Shown: positions 1-7,436, counted from the first letter of the stretch. The stretch is DNA of 12,340 nt from Flavobacteriaceae bacterium (GCA_019090365.1 JAHRWC010000049.1:1-12340); one strand, 5' to 3'. Translations and numbers: made by a program. The notes: generated by a model from the sequence alone, not told the origin.

Positions 1-1025
1 ATTCCTCCAGTTCTTCCAAAGTGTTCGACTGGTATTTTATGCTCTACTGAAAGACGAACATCTTCTACCATTTGACCTGCACTTAGTTCAACACTTAGTA
101 TTCCTTTCACTTGATCAGCAAGTTCAAATAATTGATGTTTAGGGAAAGGGAACAGTGTAATTGGTCTTAATAATCCAACTTTAATTCCTTTTTTTCTTGC
201 TAATTCCATTGCTTTTTGTGCGATTCTTGCACTAGATCCATAAGCCACCATTAAGTATTCTGCGTCATCACAATTTATTTTCTCATAACGCAAGTCTTCT
301 TGTTCCATTCGTTTATATTTTGCTGCTAAACGATGTACTCTGGCTTCCATTTTTTCAGATTTTAAATCGAGAGAAGTAATTATATTTCGTTCTCTTCCTT
401 TTTTACCTGTAGTAGCCCAATCTCCTTCTTGCTCAATCACCTCTTGATCTGTTCTACGTTCCTTTTGATCTTTCAATACAACTTTTTCCATCATCTGGCC
501 TATAAGTCCGTCAGAAAGAATTAAAACAGGAGCTCTATATTTAAATGCTATATCAAAAGCATCTTCTACAAAATCAGACATCTCTTGTACAGAAGCTGGA
601 GCTAACACATATAATTTATAATCTCCATGTCCACCACCTTTTACTGATTGAAAATAATCTGCTTGAGAAGGTTGAATGGTACCTAATCCAGGACCACCAC
701 GAACTACATTAACAATTACTGCAGGTAATTCTGCACCTGCTAAATAAGATATACCTTCAAGTTTTAAAGAGATTCCAGGACTCGATGATGACGTCATTGC
801 GCGTTTACCTGTTCCTGCTGCGCCATATACCATATTAATAGCAGCTACTTCACTTTCAGCTTGAAGTACTACCATTCCTGTACGTTCTTCAGGACGCTCT
901 CTCATTAAATATTCTATTACCTCAGATTGTGGGGTAATAGGATATCCAAAATAGGCATCAACACCTGCTCGAATTGCTCCTTCAGCCAGTGCTTCATTGC
1001 CTTTCATTAATTTTAACTCGGACAT
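1..1025 (-). CDS. vorB: 2-oxoacid:ferredoxin oxidoreductase alpha subunit, VorB-like (C-terminus cut by window edge)
   Basis: Translating the minus strand from the ATG at 1025 gives an open frame of 341 complete codons running off the left edge, so only a short C-terminal piece is missing for a protein of roughly 350-360 residues. It begins MSELKLMKGNEALAEGA and carries GYPITPQSE at about residues 27-35, the signature of the pyrimidine-binding domain of pyruvate/2-oxoacid:ferredoxin oxidoreductases. A conserved SSSPGISLK and VVRGGPGLGT stretch follows, and a transketolase-C-like domain near the end (LRPITLFPFP). Enzymes of this family oxidatively decarboxylate a 2-oxoacid with CoA and pass electrons to ferredoxin in the cytoplasm. 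The start lies 20 nt after the ferredoxin stop, so the two form one operon; the TPP-binding beta subunit is expected just outside the window. Substrate (2-oxoisovalerate or 2-oxoglutarate) cannot be decided from this sequence. Confidence 0.9.
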   Translation of the reverse strand, partial: MSELKLMKGNEALAEGAIRAGVDAYFGYPITPQSEVIEYLMRERPEERTGMVVLQAESEVAAINMVYGAAGTGKRAMTSSSSPGISLKLEGISYLAGAELPAVIVNVVRGGPGLGTIQPSQADYFQSVKGGGHGDYKLYVLAPASVQEMSDFVEDAFDIAFKYRAPVLILSDGLIGQMMEKVVLKDQKERRTDQEVIEQEGDWATTGKKGRERNIITSLDLKSEKMEARVHRLAAKYKRMEQEDLRYEKINCDDAEYLMVAYGSSARIAQKAMELARKKGIKVGLLRPITLFPFPKHQLFELADQVKGILSVELSAGQMVEDVRLSVEHKIPVEHFGRTGG

Positions 1026-1045
1026 TTTTTTAGGTTTAAAGATGA

Positions 1046-1270
1046 TTAAACTTTCATTCTGTAGACAGTTATCGCTCTATCTGGGCAAACAATACCACAA
1101 TTTGTGCAACCATTGCATGCTTCTGGATTACTCATATATGCAAAATGATACCCTTTACGATTAACTTCTTTCGACATGCTGATTACATTATCTTGGCAGA
1201 CTGGCATACAAATTTCACAGCCTTTGCACTTTTCAGTATCAACAACTATCGCTCCTTTTACTTTTGCCAT
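1046..1270 (-). CDS. 2x[4Fe-4S] ferredoxin, small subunit of the 2-oxoacid:ferredoxin oxidoreductase
   Basis: A 74-residue protein made almost entirely of two iron-sulfur motifs of the form CxxCxxCxxxC. The first uses C15, C18, C21 and C25; the second uses C52, C55, C58 and C62, followed by the usual proline. The first cluster lacks that proline (CQ instead of CP), and about 26 residues separate the clusters, as in the delta/gamma ferredoxin subunits of Vor/Kor/Por complexes. It should carry electrons from the TPP active site of the oxidoreductase to an external ferredoxin. It is the first gene of an operon with the alpha subunit, which starts 20 nt downstream. A TAACTTTG box lies about 40 nt upstream of its start. 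Confidence 0.9.
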   Translation of the reverse strand: MAKVKGAIVVDTEKCKGCEICMPVCQDNVISMSKEVNRKGYHFAYMSNPEACNGCTNCGIVCPDRAITVYRMKV

Positions 1271-1312
1271 TTTAATAATAATTAAATATTATTACTCTTT
1301 TGAAATTCTAAT

Positions 1313-1320
1313 CAAAGTTA
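1313..1320 (-). promoter_or_regulatory. -7 promoter box TAACTTTG of the ferredoxin-vorB operon
   Basis: Reading the minus strand, TAACTTTG matches the Bacteroidota sigma-A -7 consensus TAnnTTTG at every fixed position and lies about 43 nt before the ferredoxin ATG. No good TTG is present at the usual 19-21 nt spacing (only a T-run; a TTG sits 26 nt away), so the -33 element is weak. Confidence 0.45.
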
Positions 1321-1394
1321 CGAGTGAAACGTTAAAAAAAGTATGACAATTATCATTCTGAAATTGATAAAAAAAAGTATTTTAAAGAAGGATT

Positions 1395-1823
1395 TTAGTA
1401 CCTTCTTCCTACACGAAATGGAGCACATTTTGCACAGATTCCGAATGGTGGGCAAGGATCGCCACTTGAGGGTTTATAGACAATATTCTTTACTGCAGAA
1501 GAAGCATCTGCTTCATATTGAGAAGTGTTGAAACCATAGTCTTTAGCTTCGATTGCTTTCACTTCATAGTTTGAATTAACATACCTTTCAGAATCATATA
1601 AAACCTCACCCATATTGACTTCTTTCTGGTAATTATCATTATTCATTTTAAAGTCAGGAAGCTTTGTTAAAAATGAATTTGAGTTTATTTCGGTAAATGT
1701 TTCAAGCACATTTACTTTAGGAAGTGATGATTCATCTATAGTGAAATAACGAGTTTCAAAATCATATTGTGACCAAGATAATACTGGCAACAAGAAGAGA
1801 ATAAAAACTACATATTTTTTCAT
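1395..1823 (-). CDS. Small secreted protein of unknown function with a C-terminal cysteine cluster
   Basis: I do not recognise this 142-residue protein. Residues 1-18 (MKKYVVFILFLLPVLSWS) form a clear Sec signal peptide with likely cleavage before Q19, so it is exported to the periplasm or beyond. The mature part is hydrophilic and acidic, without membrane segments. The only three cysteines are at the extreme C-terminus, in GDPCPPFGICAKCAPF (C124, C130, C133), followed by a basic tail VGRRY. Odd-numbered, closely spaced cysteines suggest a disulfide plus one free thiol, or metal binding. The gene lies about 40 nt downstream of a secreted cysteine peptidase on the same strand, with its own TATTTTTG box, so a partner role (substrate, inhibitor or propeptide-like) is possible but is inference only. 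Confidence 0.7.
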   Translation of the reverse strand: MKKYVVFILFLLPVLSWSQYDFETRYFTIDESSLPKVNVLETFTEINSNSFLTKLPDFKMNNDNYQKEVNMGEVLYDSERYVNSNYEVKAIEAKDYGFNTSQYEADASSAVKNIVYKPSSGDPCPPFGICAKCAPFRVGRRY

Positions 1824-1844
1824 TAGAATTTTAGGAAGTTATAT

Positions 1845-1852
1845 CAAAAATA
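1845..1852 (-). promoter_or_regulatory. -7 promoter box TATTTTTG before the small secreted protein
   Basis: The minus strand reads TATTTTTG, an exact match to TAnnTTTG, about 22 nt upstream of the ATG at 1823. A TTA (not TTG) lies at 19-nt spacing, inside the 3' end of the peptidase gene. The box is identical to the one in front of the peptidase gene. Confidence 0.4.
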
Positions 1853-1862
1853 ATTCCAATAA

Positions 1863-2984
1863 TTAAAGTTTTAAATTTTGAGCAGTTTTTTTAGTAAGTC
1901 CGTCTTTATGTAGTGTAATACTAATCGTCTTTAAACGCATGTATGCTTCACTAAAATAGACATAACCGTTATGGGTTGTTCTTTCAGGATCAGTTCCCCA
2001 GCTATTCTTCACTTTGTAATATGTAGTACCATTTTGGTCTTTCACTATTCCTGTGATATGCATTAAGTGATCATCGGTAGTAGTAAAATTTTCAAACTCA
2101 TCTTGACGAAAATCTTGGGTGATTTTCTTTTCAGGATAAACACCTTGTAATGCTTTTTTATTATTTACAGCATTTGAAGGAATTACAGCAACACCATCTT
2201 TTGAAGAAAAAGTGCGTTCACTAACATCACAATCTAATTCAACCGTAAATCCATTCTCTAAAGCATGATTAATTGTTGAAATCATTTCATCTAAAGGAAG
2301 ATTATAAAAACTTCCATAACTCCAGTTATCAGGAATGTTTAATATGAAATTTGAATAATAATCTGAATGTGTAAATGAAGTGATATTTACATACTCATCT
2401 GGATTGATTTTTGTCATTTCTAAAAACGATTGAGGAGTGTATTGCTTTCCTTCAAACGAAAAAGAATTTACTTTAGCACCTAAATAAATATCTAATATAG
2501 CATCCACAGATTTTGTCCATTTTTTACTCAATTTTCTACCTGGATTATCAACATAGGTTTCAAGCATTGATTTAATGACAGCAACCATTTCTGCATGATT
2601 ATGTTTAGATTCATTTTGAAATAAACCACTAAAAGCTTCATTTGGAACCAAACCGTAATCTCTTACTGAATTCAGCACATCATGAGCTAAACCACCTTCA
2701 CTAAATTGCGCTTTTCCTTGACGCATTACAAAGTTTTCAGCTTTTTTTGGGTAGGTGTTTCTTACGGTATACATTTCAGAAAGATCTATTTCTTTTCCTG
2801 TTAATCGGATAATTTCAGATTCTAAAAATGAAGAAGTAGAAAAACTCCAGCATGTTCCAGTTCTTCCTTGACTTATAACTGGTGTTGCTTCTAAATCAAT
2901 TACATCTGTAAATTTGTAGGCTTCTTGAGCAGTGATAGAAAAACTTGAAAGTATAATTCCAAAGAATAAAATGAAATGGCGCAT
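1863..2984 (-). CDS. Secreted C1-family cysteine peptidase, bleomycin hydrolase/aminopeptidase C-like
   Basis: From the ATG at 2984 the protein has 373 residues. Residues 1-20 (MRHFILFFGIILSSFSITAQ) are a Sec signal peptide. The papain-fold catalytic set is present: oxyanion Gln39 and nucleophile Cys45 in SQGRTGTCWSFS, His306 in DDHLMHITG, and Asn327 in KVKNSWG. The QGxxGTCWSF context and the large insert between Cys and His fit the bleomycin hydrolase/PepC branch. That branch is normally cytosolic and about 440-450 residues, so this is a shorter, exported relative that would hydrolyse peptides in the periplasm or outside. An ATG nine codons upstream (3011) is in frame, but it would add MRDHIKKNT before the signal peptide and overlaps the TATTTTTG promoter box, so the inner start is preferred. 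A small secreted protein follows on the same strand. Confidence 0.88.
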   Translation of the reverse strand: MRHFILFFGIILSSFSITAQEAYKFTDVIDLEATPVISQGRTGTCWSFSTSSFLESEIIRLTGKEIDLSEMYTVRNTYPKKAENFVMRQGKAQFSEGGLAHDVLNSVRDYGLVPNEAFSGLFQNESKHNHAEMVAVIKSMLETYVDNPGRKLSKKWTKSVDAILDIYLGAKVNSFSFEGKQYTPQSFLEMTKINPDEYVNITSFTHSDYYSNFILNIPDNWSYGSFYNLPLDEMISTINHALENGFTVELDCDVSERTFSSKDGVAVIPSNAVNNKKALQGVYPEKKITQDFRQDEFENFTTTDDHLMHITGIVKDQNGTTYYKVKNSWGTDPERTTHNGYVYFSEAYMRLKTISITLHKDGLTKKTAQNLKL

Positions 2985-3008
2985 GGTATTTTTTTTAATA
3001 TGATCCCT

Positions 3009-3016
3009 CAAAAATA
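3009..3016 (-). promoter_or_regulatory. -7 promoter box TATTTTTG of the secreted peptidase gene
   Basis: The minus strand TATTTTTG fits TAnnTTTG exactly and lies about 25 nt upstream of the ATG at 2984. It overlaps the alternative upstream ATG (3009-3011), which would therefore not be transcribed; this decides the start. No clear -33 TTG is visible. The neighbouring plus-strand gene menB diverges from the same 80-bp spacer. Confidence 0.45.
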
Positions 3017-3040
3017 AGGTGTTTTCTCTTAAGTCTTTTC

Positions 3041-3048
3041 TATATTTA
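3041..3048 (+). promoter_or_regulatory. Possible -7 box (TATATTTA) of menB
   Basis: TATATTTA matches seven of the eight TAnnTTTG positions counting the free ones (last G replaced by A), 16 nt before the menB ATG, in the divergent spacer shared with the peptidase promoter. No convincing -33 TTG; weak call. Confidence 0.25.
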
Positions 3049-3064
3049 CGTTAAAATATTTAAT

Positions 3065-3904
3065 ATGAAATCTCCTAACTGGAAAACAGTCAAAGAATTT
3101 ACAGATATCACATATAAAAAATGCGATGGAGTTGCAAGAGTGGCTTTTAATCGTCCTGATGTTCGAAATGCATTTCGCCCTAAAACTACTTCAGAATTAT
3201 TAGAAGCATTTCACGATGCACAAGAAGACACTTCTATTGGTGTTGTTTTACTTTCTGCAGAAGGACCTTCCTCTAGAGACGGTGTATATAGTTTTTGCAG
3301 TGGAGGTGACCAAAAAGCTCGTGGACATCAAGGCTATGTAGGAGACGATGGCTATCATCGTTTAAACATATTGGATTTGCAACGAATGATTCGTTTTATG
3401 CCTAAAGCAGTAATTTGTGTAGTACCAGGTTGGGCAGTAGGAGGAGGACATAGTTTACATGTAGTTTGTGATATGACATTGGCTAGTAAAGAACATGCAA
3501 TATTTAAACAAACCGATGCCGATGTAACTAGTTTTGATGGTGGTTATGGTTCTGCATATTTAGCAAAAATGGTAGGGCAGAAGAAAGCCCGTGAAATATT
3601 TTTCCTCGGAAGAAATTACAATGCTCAAGAAGCTTACGAAATGGGTATGGTGAACGCTGTAATCCCTCATGACGAATTAGAAGATACTGCGTTTGAATGG
3701 GCGCAAGAAATATTGGCTAAATCACCAACATCAATAAAAATGCTAAAATTCGCTATGAATTTAACAGATGACGGTATGGTTGGACAGCAAGTATTCGCTG
3801 GTGAAGCAACAAGACTGGCTTATATGACTGATGAAGCAAAAGAGGGTAGAGATGCCTTTTTAGAAAAACGCAAACCCAACTTTGATAAAAAGTGGTTGCC
3901 GTAA
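3065..3904 (+). CDS. menB: 1,4-dihydroxy-2-naphthoyl-CoA synthase (MenB), type II active site
   Basis: This 279-residue crotonase-fold enzyme closes the second ring of the naphthoquinone by converting o-succinylbenzoyl-CoA to 1,4-dihydroxy-2-naphthoyl-CoA in menaquinone synthesis (cytoplasm). MenB hallmarks are CSGGDQKARG (about 78-87), VPGWAVGGGHSLH (oxyanion-hole region, 120-132), SFDGGYGSAYLAKMVGQKKAREIFFLGR from residue 156, and the C-terminal EGRDAFLEKRKPNFDKKWLP. Length and both ends are typical. The motif QTDADVTSFDGG has Asp151 where the bicarbonate-dependent E. coli-type enzymes have Gly (QTG), so this is the bicarbonate-independent type II form, as in Mycobacterium. The gene stands alone here, away from other men genes, between a divergent peptidase gene and a lipoprotein gene. 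Confidence 0.95.
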   Translation: MKSPNWKTVKEFTDITYKKCDGVARVAFNRPDVRNAFRPKTTSELLEAFHDAQEDTSIGVVLLSAEGPSSRDGVYSFCSGGDQKARGHQGYVGDDGYHRLNILDLQRMIRFMPKAVICVVPGWAVGGGHSLHVVCDMTLASKEHAIFKQTDADVTSFDGGYGSAYLAKMVGQKKAREIFFLGRNYNAQEAYEMGMVNAVIPHDELEDTAFEWAQEILAKSPTSIKMLKFAMNLTDDGMVGQQVFAGEATRLAYMTDEAKEGRDAFLEKRKPNFDKKWLP

Positions 3905-3958
3905 AATTCTTTGATACGATATAATAATTGATGCATTTATTTTTAAAAAAAATACGTT

Positions 3959-4876
3959 ATGACCAAAAAATATAGTTCTAAAAAGTATGGTGTACTTCTG
4001 GTTTCTATGTTGAGTATGTTCATTTTTTCATGTAATTCAGATGATGAGTCAACTCCTTTATTAGCTGATTTAATTCTGAATGAGATACATGTTGAATCAG
4101 GTGGAGAAACAATTATTACAGAGTTTGCTGAAGATGGAAGGCCTATTTCAGCTTCAAATCGAAGTTTTAGCTATGATAATAATAATCAATTAATAGAAGA
4201 GGTTAAAGAAAATGATTGGTTTACACTACCTACAAACTATTCATATAATAATGATGTACTTGTTTCTTATGATTATTCAGTAATTGCAAGTTCAGATGGT
4301 GTATCTCAAGTACATGTTGAAGTTGCATATAATGATAATATAGTAACTCTAACAGCATTTCATGAAAATGAATTTAGTGGAAGTCTTACCTATACTTTTA
4401 TGTCTCCCGATTATAAATACTTAATAAAAAAAGAAACAAATCTAGTTTCTGAACCAAGTACTCCAGACAAAATATATGAATACGAATATGATATAGATTT
4501 TAATTTAATTTCTGTTGATGAATCAGAAATAAACCCAAACACCGGTACTATAGAGTTAATCTACAATTATATTTTTGAATATGATGACAAGAAAAATCCT
4601 TTTGAATTGTTTAGTAATCATAATGCCATAGTCTTTGGTTTTTTTAGGTTTTCATTTGATAATGAACTGTTTAGTTTTGAAACTGCAATAAATCCAATAG
4701 TAAGGAGAAGTGGCAATCATAATATCACCAAAGTAAGTCGAGTAGATGTTAATGGTGGAAATACTTCTGTTTGGGATTATGACTATGTTTATAATTCTAG
4801 TGATTTTCCTACTAAAAAAAAGAGAACCAATGATGATGGACTAGTTATATTTGAAATTGATTTTAGCTATTATTAA
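3959..4876 (+). CDS. Lipoprotein of unknown function, probably surface-exposed
   Basis: I do not recognise a named family in this 305-residue protein. The N-terminus is a lipoprotein signal: basic MTKKYSSKKY, a hydrophobic core (VLLVSMLSMFIF) and the lipobox FIFSC with Cys25 as the lipidated residue. The next residues, NSDDES, are acid-rich like the lipoprotein export signal described in Bacteroidota, which suggests surface exposure. The mature part is rich in Asn, Asp, Tyr and Ser, with recurring short strands such as SFSYDNNNQLIEE, YEYEYDIDFNLISV and WDYDYVYNSSDFP. These resemble the YD/RHS-like beta repeats found in many flavobacterial lipoproteins, so an extended beta structure is likely. 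It is followed 62 nt later by the K+ channel gene on the same strand. Confidence 0.75.
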   Translation: MTKKYSSKKYGVLLVSMLSMFIFSCNSDDESTPLLADLILNEIHVESGGETIITEFAEDGRPISASNRSFSYDNNNQLIEEVKENDWFTLPTNYSYNNDVLVSYDYSVIASSDGVSQVHVEVAYNDNIVTLTAFHENEFSGSLTYTFMSPDYKYLIKKETNLVSEPSTPDKIYEYEYDIDFNLISVDESEINPNTGTIELIYNYIFEYDDKKNPFELFSNHNAIVFGFFRFSFDNELFSFETAINPIVRRSGNHNITKVSRVDVNGGNTSVWDYDYVYNSSDFPTKKKRTNDDGLVIFEIDFSYY

Positions 4877-4920
4877 TTTTTTAATTTAGTAGTATGAGTT
4901 TTTTTTAAGTAGTTTTAACA

Positions 4921-4938
4921 GATATTTTAAAAAATATC
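4921..4938. repeat. Perfect palindrome abutting the channel start codon
   Basis: GATATTTT and AAAATATC are perfect 8-bp inverted arms separated by AA, ending exactly one base before the ATG at 4939. As DNA it could be a regulator-binding site; as RNA it could form a weak six-pair hairpin that covers the translation start. Very AT-rich, so chance is possible. Confidence 0.5.
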
Positions 4939-5640
4939 ATGTCACTTAGAGAAACCATCACAAACATAGAGTCTAAAAACGGAAGACGATTTGATATTGT
5001 TATTCAAATATTAATCGTTCTTTCTTTATTAGCTTTTTCAATTGAAACCCTTCCTAATTTATCAGAACAGACCAAAGAATATCTTTATTATTTTGAAGTT
5101 TTTTGTGTAACAATTTTTACTATTGAATACCTTCTACGTTTCATTTTTGCAAAGAAAAAGCTAGGCTATGTTTTTAGTTTTTATGGAATTATTGACCTTT
5201 TAGCGATACTTCCTTTTTACCTTTCCTTCGGAATCGATTTACGTTCCGTTAGAATTTTTAGAATATTACGAGTTTTCAGAATTTTAAAACTAGCTCGATA
5301 TAATTCAGCTATCGATCGATTTAAAAAAGCAGCGTTTTCAGCAAGAGAAGAAATTGTTTTATTTGCTATTATAACTGGAATTCTCTTGTACCTAGCAGCT
5401 TTTGGAATCTATATTTTTGAAAATGAAGCACAACCCGAAAAATTTGCTTCTGTCTTTCATAGTTTATGGTGGGCAGTTTCAACCTTAACTACTGTGGGTT
5501 ATGGCGATGTGTATCCAGTAACCATGGGAGGTAAAATATTCACCTTTTTTATACTTATCATCGGACTTGGAATTGTAACAGTACCAGCTGGAATTGTTGC
5601 ATCTGCATTATCTAATTCAGTAAAAAAGAAAAGCGATTAA
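4939..5640 (+). CDS. Voltage-gated potassium channel, six-transmembrane Kv type
   Basis: A 233-residue inner-membrane protein with the full Kv layout. S1 covers about residues 20-36, S2 52-70, S3 78-98 and S4 100-120. S5 covers 139-160, the pore helix 171-184 and S6 199-224. The selectivity filter is TTVGYGD (184-190), the K+-selective signature. S4 carries positive charges at every third position: R102, R105, R108, R111, R114, K117 and R120, a complete voltage sensor. S1-S3 acidic partners are present (E63 in S2, D86 in S3). There is no large cytosolic RCK or cyclic-nucleotide domain; the chain ends soon after S6 with VKKKSD, so gating should be by voltage alone. The start codon directly follows an 18-bp palindrome, and the stop codon lies within the left arm of the terminator shared with asnB. 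Confidence 0.93.
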   Translation: MSLRETITNIESKNGRRFDIVIQILIVLSLLAFSIETLPNLSEQTKEYLYYFEVFCVTIFTIEYLLRFIFAKKKLGYVFSFYGIIDLLAILPFYLSFGIDLRSVRIFRILRVFRILKLARYNSAIDRFKKAAFSAREEIVLFAIITGILLYLAAFGIYIFENEAQPEKFASVFHSLWWAVSTLTTVGYGDVYPVTMGGKIFTFFILIIGLGIVTVPAGIVASALSNSVKKKSD

Positions 5641-5656
5641 TTTATTAATCGCTTTT
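5629..5656. terminator. Bidirectional intrinsic terminator between the channel gene and asnB
   Basis: AAAAGCGATTAA (5629-5640) and TTAATCGCTTTT (5645-5656) form a perfect 12-bp stem with loop TTTA. The A-run and T-run on opposite sides give a U-tract in both directions, so it can end both convergent transcripts. The left arm contains the TAA stop of the channel gene; asnB stops 12 nt to the right. Confidence 0.85.
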
Positions 5657-5668
5657 TAATCTTAATAA

Positions 5669-7333
5669 TTAATAAGAATCATCATGCACATTCGCAACAG
5701 CTCGTCCACTTGGATCGTTCATGTTTTTAAAGCTCACATCCCATGCTAAAGCCACAGGACTGCTACATGCAACAGATGGCACTGACGGAACACATAAAGC
5801 TGCTGTATCACTTGGGAAATGTTCAGTAAAAATGGTTCTATAGTAAAACTCTTCTTTACTCGTAGGTGTCTGTAAAGGGAATTTGTATTTAGCATTTGCT
5901 AATTGTTCATCACTAACTTCCTTTTCAACCATTTCTTTTAACGTATCAATCCAGCTATAACCCACACCGTCACTAAATTGTTCTTTTTGTCTCCAAGCTA
6001 CACTTTCGGGTAATACATCTTCAAAAGCTTTACGAAGCACCCATTTCTCCATGCGTTCACCGTTGATCATTTTGTCATCTGGGTTGATACTCATGGCAAC
6101 GTCCATAAATTCTTTATCTAAAAATGGAACTCTTCCTTCAATTCCCCATGCAGCTAAGGATTTGTTTGCTCTTAAACAATCATACATATGTAGCTTGTCT
6201 AATTTACGAACGGTTTCTTCATGAAAATCTTTTGCAGAAGGTGCTTTATGAAAGTACAGATATCCACCAAATATTTCATCTGCTCCTTCACCAGAAAGTA
6301 CCATTTTAATCCCCATTGCTTTAATCGCTCTCGCCATTAGATACATAGGAGTGGAGGCACGTATCGTTGTGATGTCATAAGTCTCTAAATGATAAATTAC
6401 ATCTCTAATCGCATCAATACCTTCTTGAATAGTGAATTTAATTTCATGATGCACGGTTCCTAAATGGTCTGCAACTTTTTTTGCCGCTTCTAAATCGGGA
6501 GAGCCTTCTAACCCTGTTGCAAAGGAGTGGAGTTGTGGCCACCAAGCTGCATCTTTATCATCACTTTCAATACGTTTTTCAGCATATTTTTTTGCAATAG
6601 CAGAAGTAATTGAAGAATCCAAACCGCCAGATAAAAGTACGCCGTAAGGCACATCACTCATTAATTGACGGTGTACAGCTTCTTCTAATGCGGATCTTAA
6701 TTTATGAATATCAGTTTCATTTTCTTTTACAGTATCATATTCCATCCAATCACGTTGATACCATTGTGTTAGTTTACCTTCTTTACTGTCCAAATAATGT
6801 CCGGGAGGGAATAATTCAATTTTAGTACAAACACCTTCTAAGGCTTTTAATTCCGAAGCGACATAAAAGGTTCCGTCTTGATCCCAACCAATATAAAGTG
6901 GAATAATTCCCATATGATCACGAGCAATTAAGTAAGAATCATTTTCAACATCGTATAATGCAAATCCGAAGATTCCATTTAATTCATCTAGAAAAGAAGC
7001 TCCTTTTTCTTTGTAAAGTGCTAAGATTACTTCACAATCAGATTTAGTTTGAAATTGATAATCTTCTTCCAATTGCTCACGTAATTCTAGGTGGTTATAA
7101 ATCTCACCATTAGCAGCTAACACTAGACTTTTGTCTTCTGAAAACAAGGGTTGTTTTCCAGAGGTTGGATCAACAATAGCCAATCGTTCATGTGCCATTA
7201 TTGCTTTTTGATTACTGAAAATACCGCTCCAGTCTGGACCGCGATGTCTTATAGATTTTGCCATCATTAAAATTTGAGGGCGTAATATTTCAGAGCTTTG
7301 TTTTAATTCGAATGCACATACAATTCCACACAT
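5669..7333 (-). CDS. asnB: Asparagine synthase B, glutamine-hydrolysing
   Basis: A 554-residue cytoplasmic enzyme, the same length as E. coli AsnB, that makes asparagine and glutamate from aspartate, glutamine and ATP. The N-terminal glutaminase domain (about 1-200) has the nucleophile Cys2 in MCGIVCAF, RHRGPDWSG (29-37), Arg50 in HERLAIVD, NGEIYNH (75-81) and Asp99. The C-terminal synthetase domain has the ATP PP-loop SGGLDSS (235-241), LSGEGADEIFGGYLYF and GRVPFLDKEFM. The tail, with CVPSVPSVACSSP and NDPSGRAV, also matches the AsnB type. Nothing is missing. Upstream lies a leader with a poly-asparagine peptide and a terminator ending 46 nt before the start, so expression is probably controlled by attenuation according to Asn-tRNA charging. 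I see no second promoter between the terminator and the start codon. Confidence 0.97.
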   Translation of the reverse strand: MCGIVCAFELKQSSEILRPQILMMAKSIRHRGPDWSGIFSNQKAIMAHERLAIVDPTSGKQPLFSEDKSLVLAANGEIYNHLELREQLEEDYQFQTKSDCEVILALYKEKGASFLDELNGIFGFALYDVENDSYLIARDHMGIIPLYIGWDQDGTFYVASELKALEGVCTKIELFPPGHYLDSKEGKLTQWYQRDWMEYDTVKENETDIHKLRSALEEAVHRQLMSDVPYGVLLSGGLDSSITSAIAKKYAEKRIESDDKDAAWWPQLHSFATGLEGSPDLEAAKKVADHLGTVHHEIKFTIQEGIDAIRDVIYHLETYDITTIRASTPMYLMARAIKAMGIKMVLSGEGADEIFGGYLYFHKAPSAKDFHEETVRKLDKLHMYDCLRANKSLAAWGIEGRVPFLDKEFMDVAMSINPDDKMINGERMEKWVLRKAFEDVLPESVAWRQKEQFSDGVGYSWIDTLKEMVEKEVSDEQLANAKYKFPLQTPTSKEEFYYRTIFTEHFPSDTAALCVPSVPSVACSSPVALAWDVSFKNMNDPSGRAVANVHDDSY

Positions 7334-7378
7334 GATAATTTATTTTATTCGGTTATTTTATAATTTCAATTTATTCCA

Positions 7379-7415
7379 TAAAAAAAGCCTGTCAAATTAA
7401 AAACTTGACAGGCTT
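7379..7415 (-). terminator. Leader (attenuator) terminator upstream of asnB
   Basis: On the minus strand AAGCCTGTCAA (7415-7405) pairs with TTGACAGGCTT (7395-7385): an 11-bp stem with a GCCUGUC core, a 9-nt loop, and a U-tract of seven residues reaching 7380. It lies between the leader peptide and asnB, so it must be read through for asnB to be expressed. It probably also stops read-through from the dehydrogenase gene upstream. Confidence 0.9.
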
Positions 7416-7435
7416 ATATATCTCGACAAGTTTTT
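7399..7435 (-). promoter_or_regulatory. Antiterminator segments of the asnB attenuator
   Basis: In the minus-strand RNA, AAAAACUUG (7435-7427) is perfectly complementary to CAAGUUUUU (7407-7399). The second segment includes the last bases of the terminator's 5' arm and its loop, so this 9-bp helix and the terminator exclude each other. The first segment starts one base after the leader-peptide stop codon, so a ribosome at the stop would cover it while one stalled on the Asn codons would leave it free. The same segment can also pair over six bases (ACUUGU, 7431-7426) with ACAAGU (7491-7486) just before the leader ATG, a possible third state when the leader is not translated. Confidence 0.75.
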
Positions 7436-7436
7436 G

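Noticed and set aside
1334..1356. Imperfect palindrome ATGACAATTATCAT next to a run of seven A (U-tract on the minus strand), after the small secreted protein gene
   Set aside because: Only four outer pairs plus a central AATT; too weak to call a terminator, and it lies about 40 nt past the stop next to the ferredoxin promoter region.
1343..1531. 62-residue plus-strand frame
   Set aside because: Lies opposite the small secreted protein, which has a signal peptide and promoter box; no recognisable protein features.
3938..3945. TATTTTTA before the lipoprotein gene as a -7 box
   Set aside because: The final G is missing, and the nearest TTG (3911-3913) is 24 nt away, outside the usual spacing.
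6124..6825. Two plus-strand frames of 61 and 71 residues inside asnB
   Set aside because: Both are opposite the conserved, complete asnB and have no protein-like features of their own.
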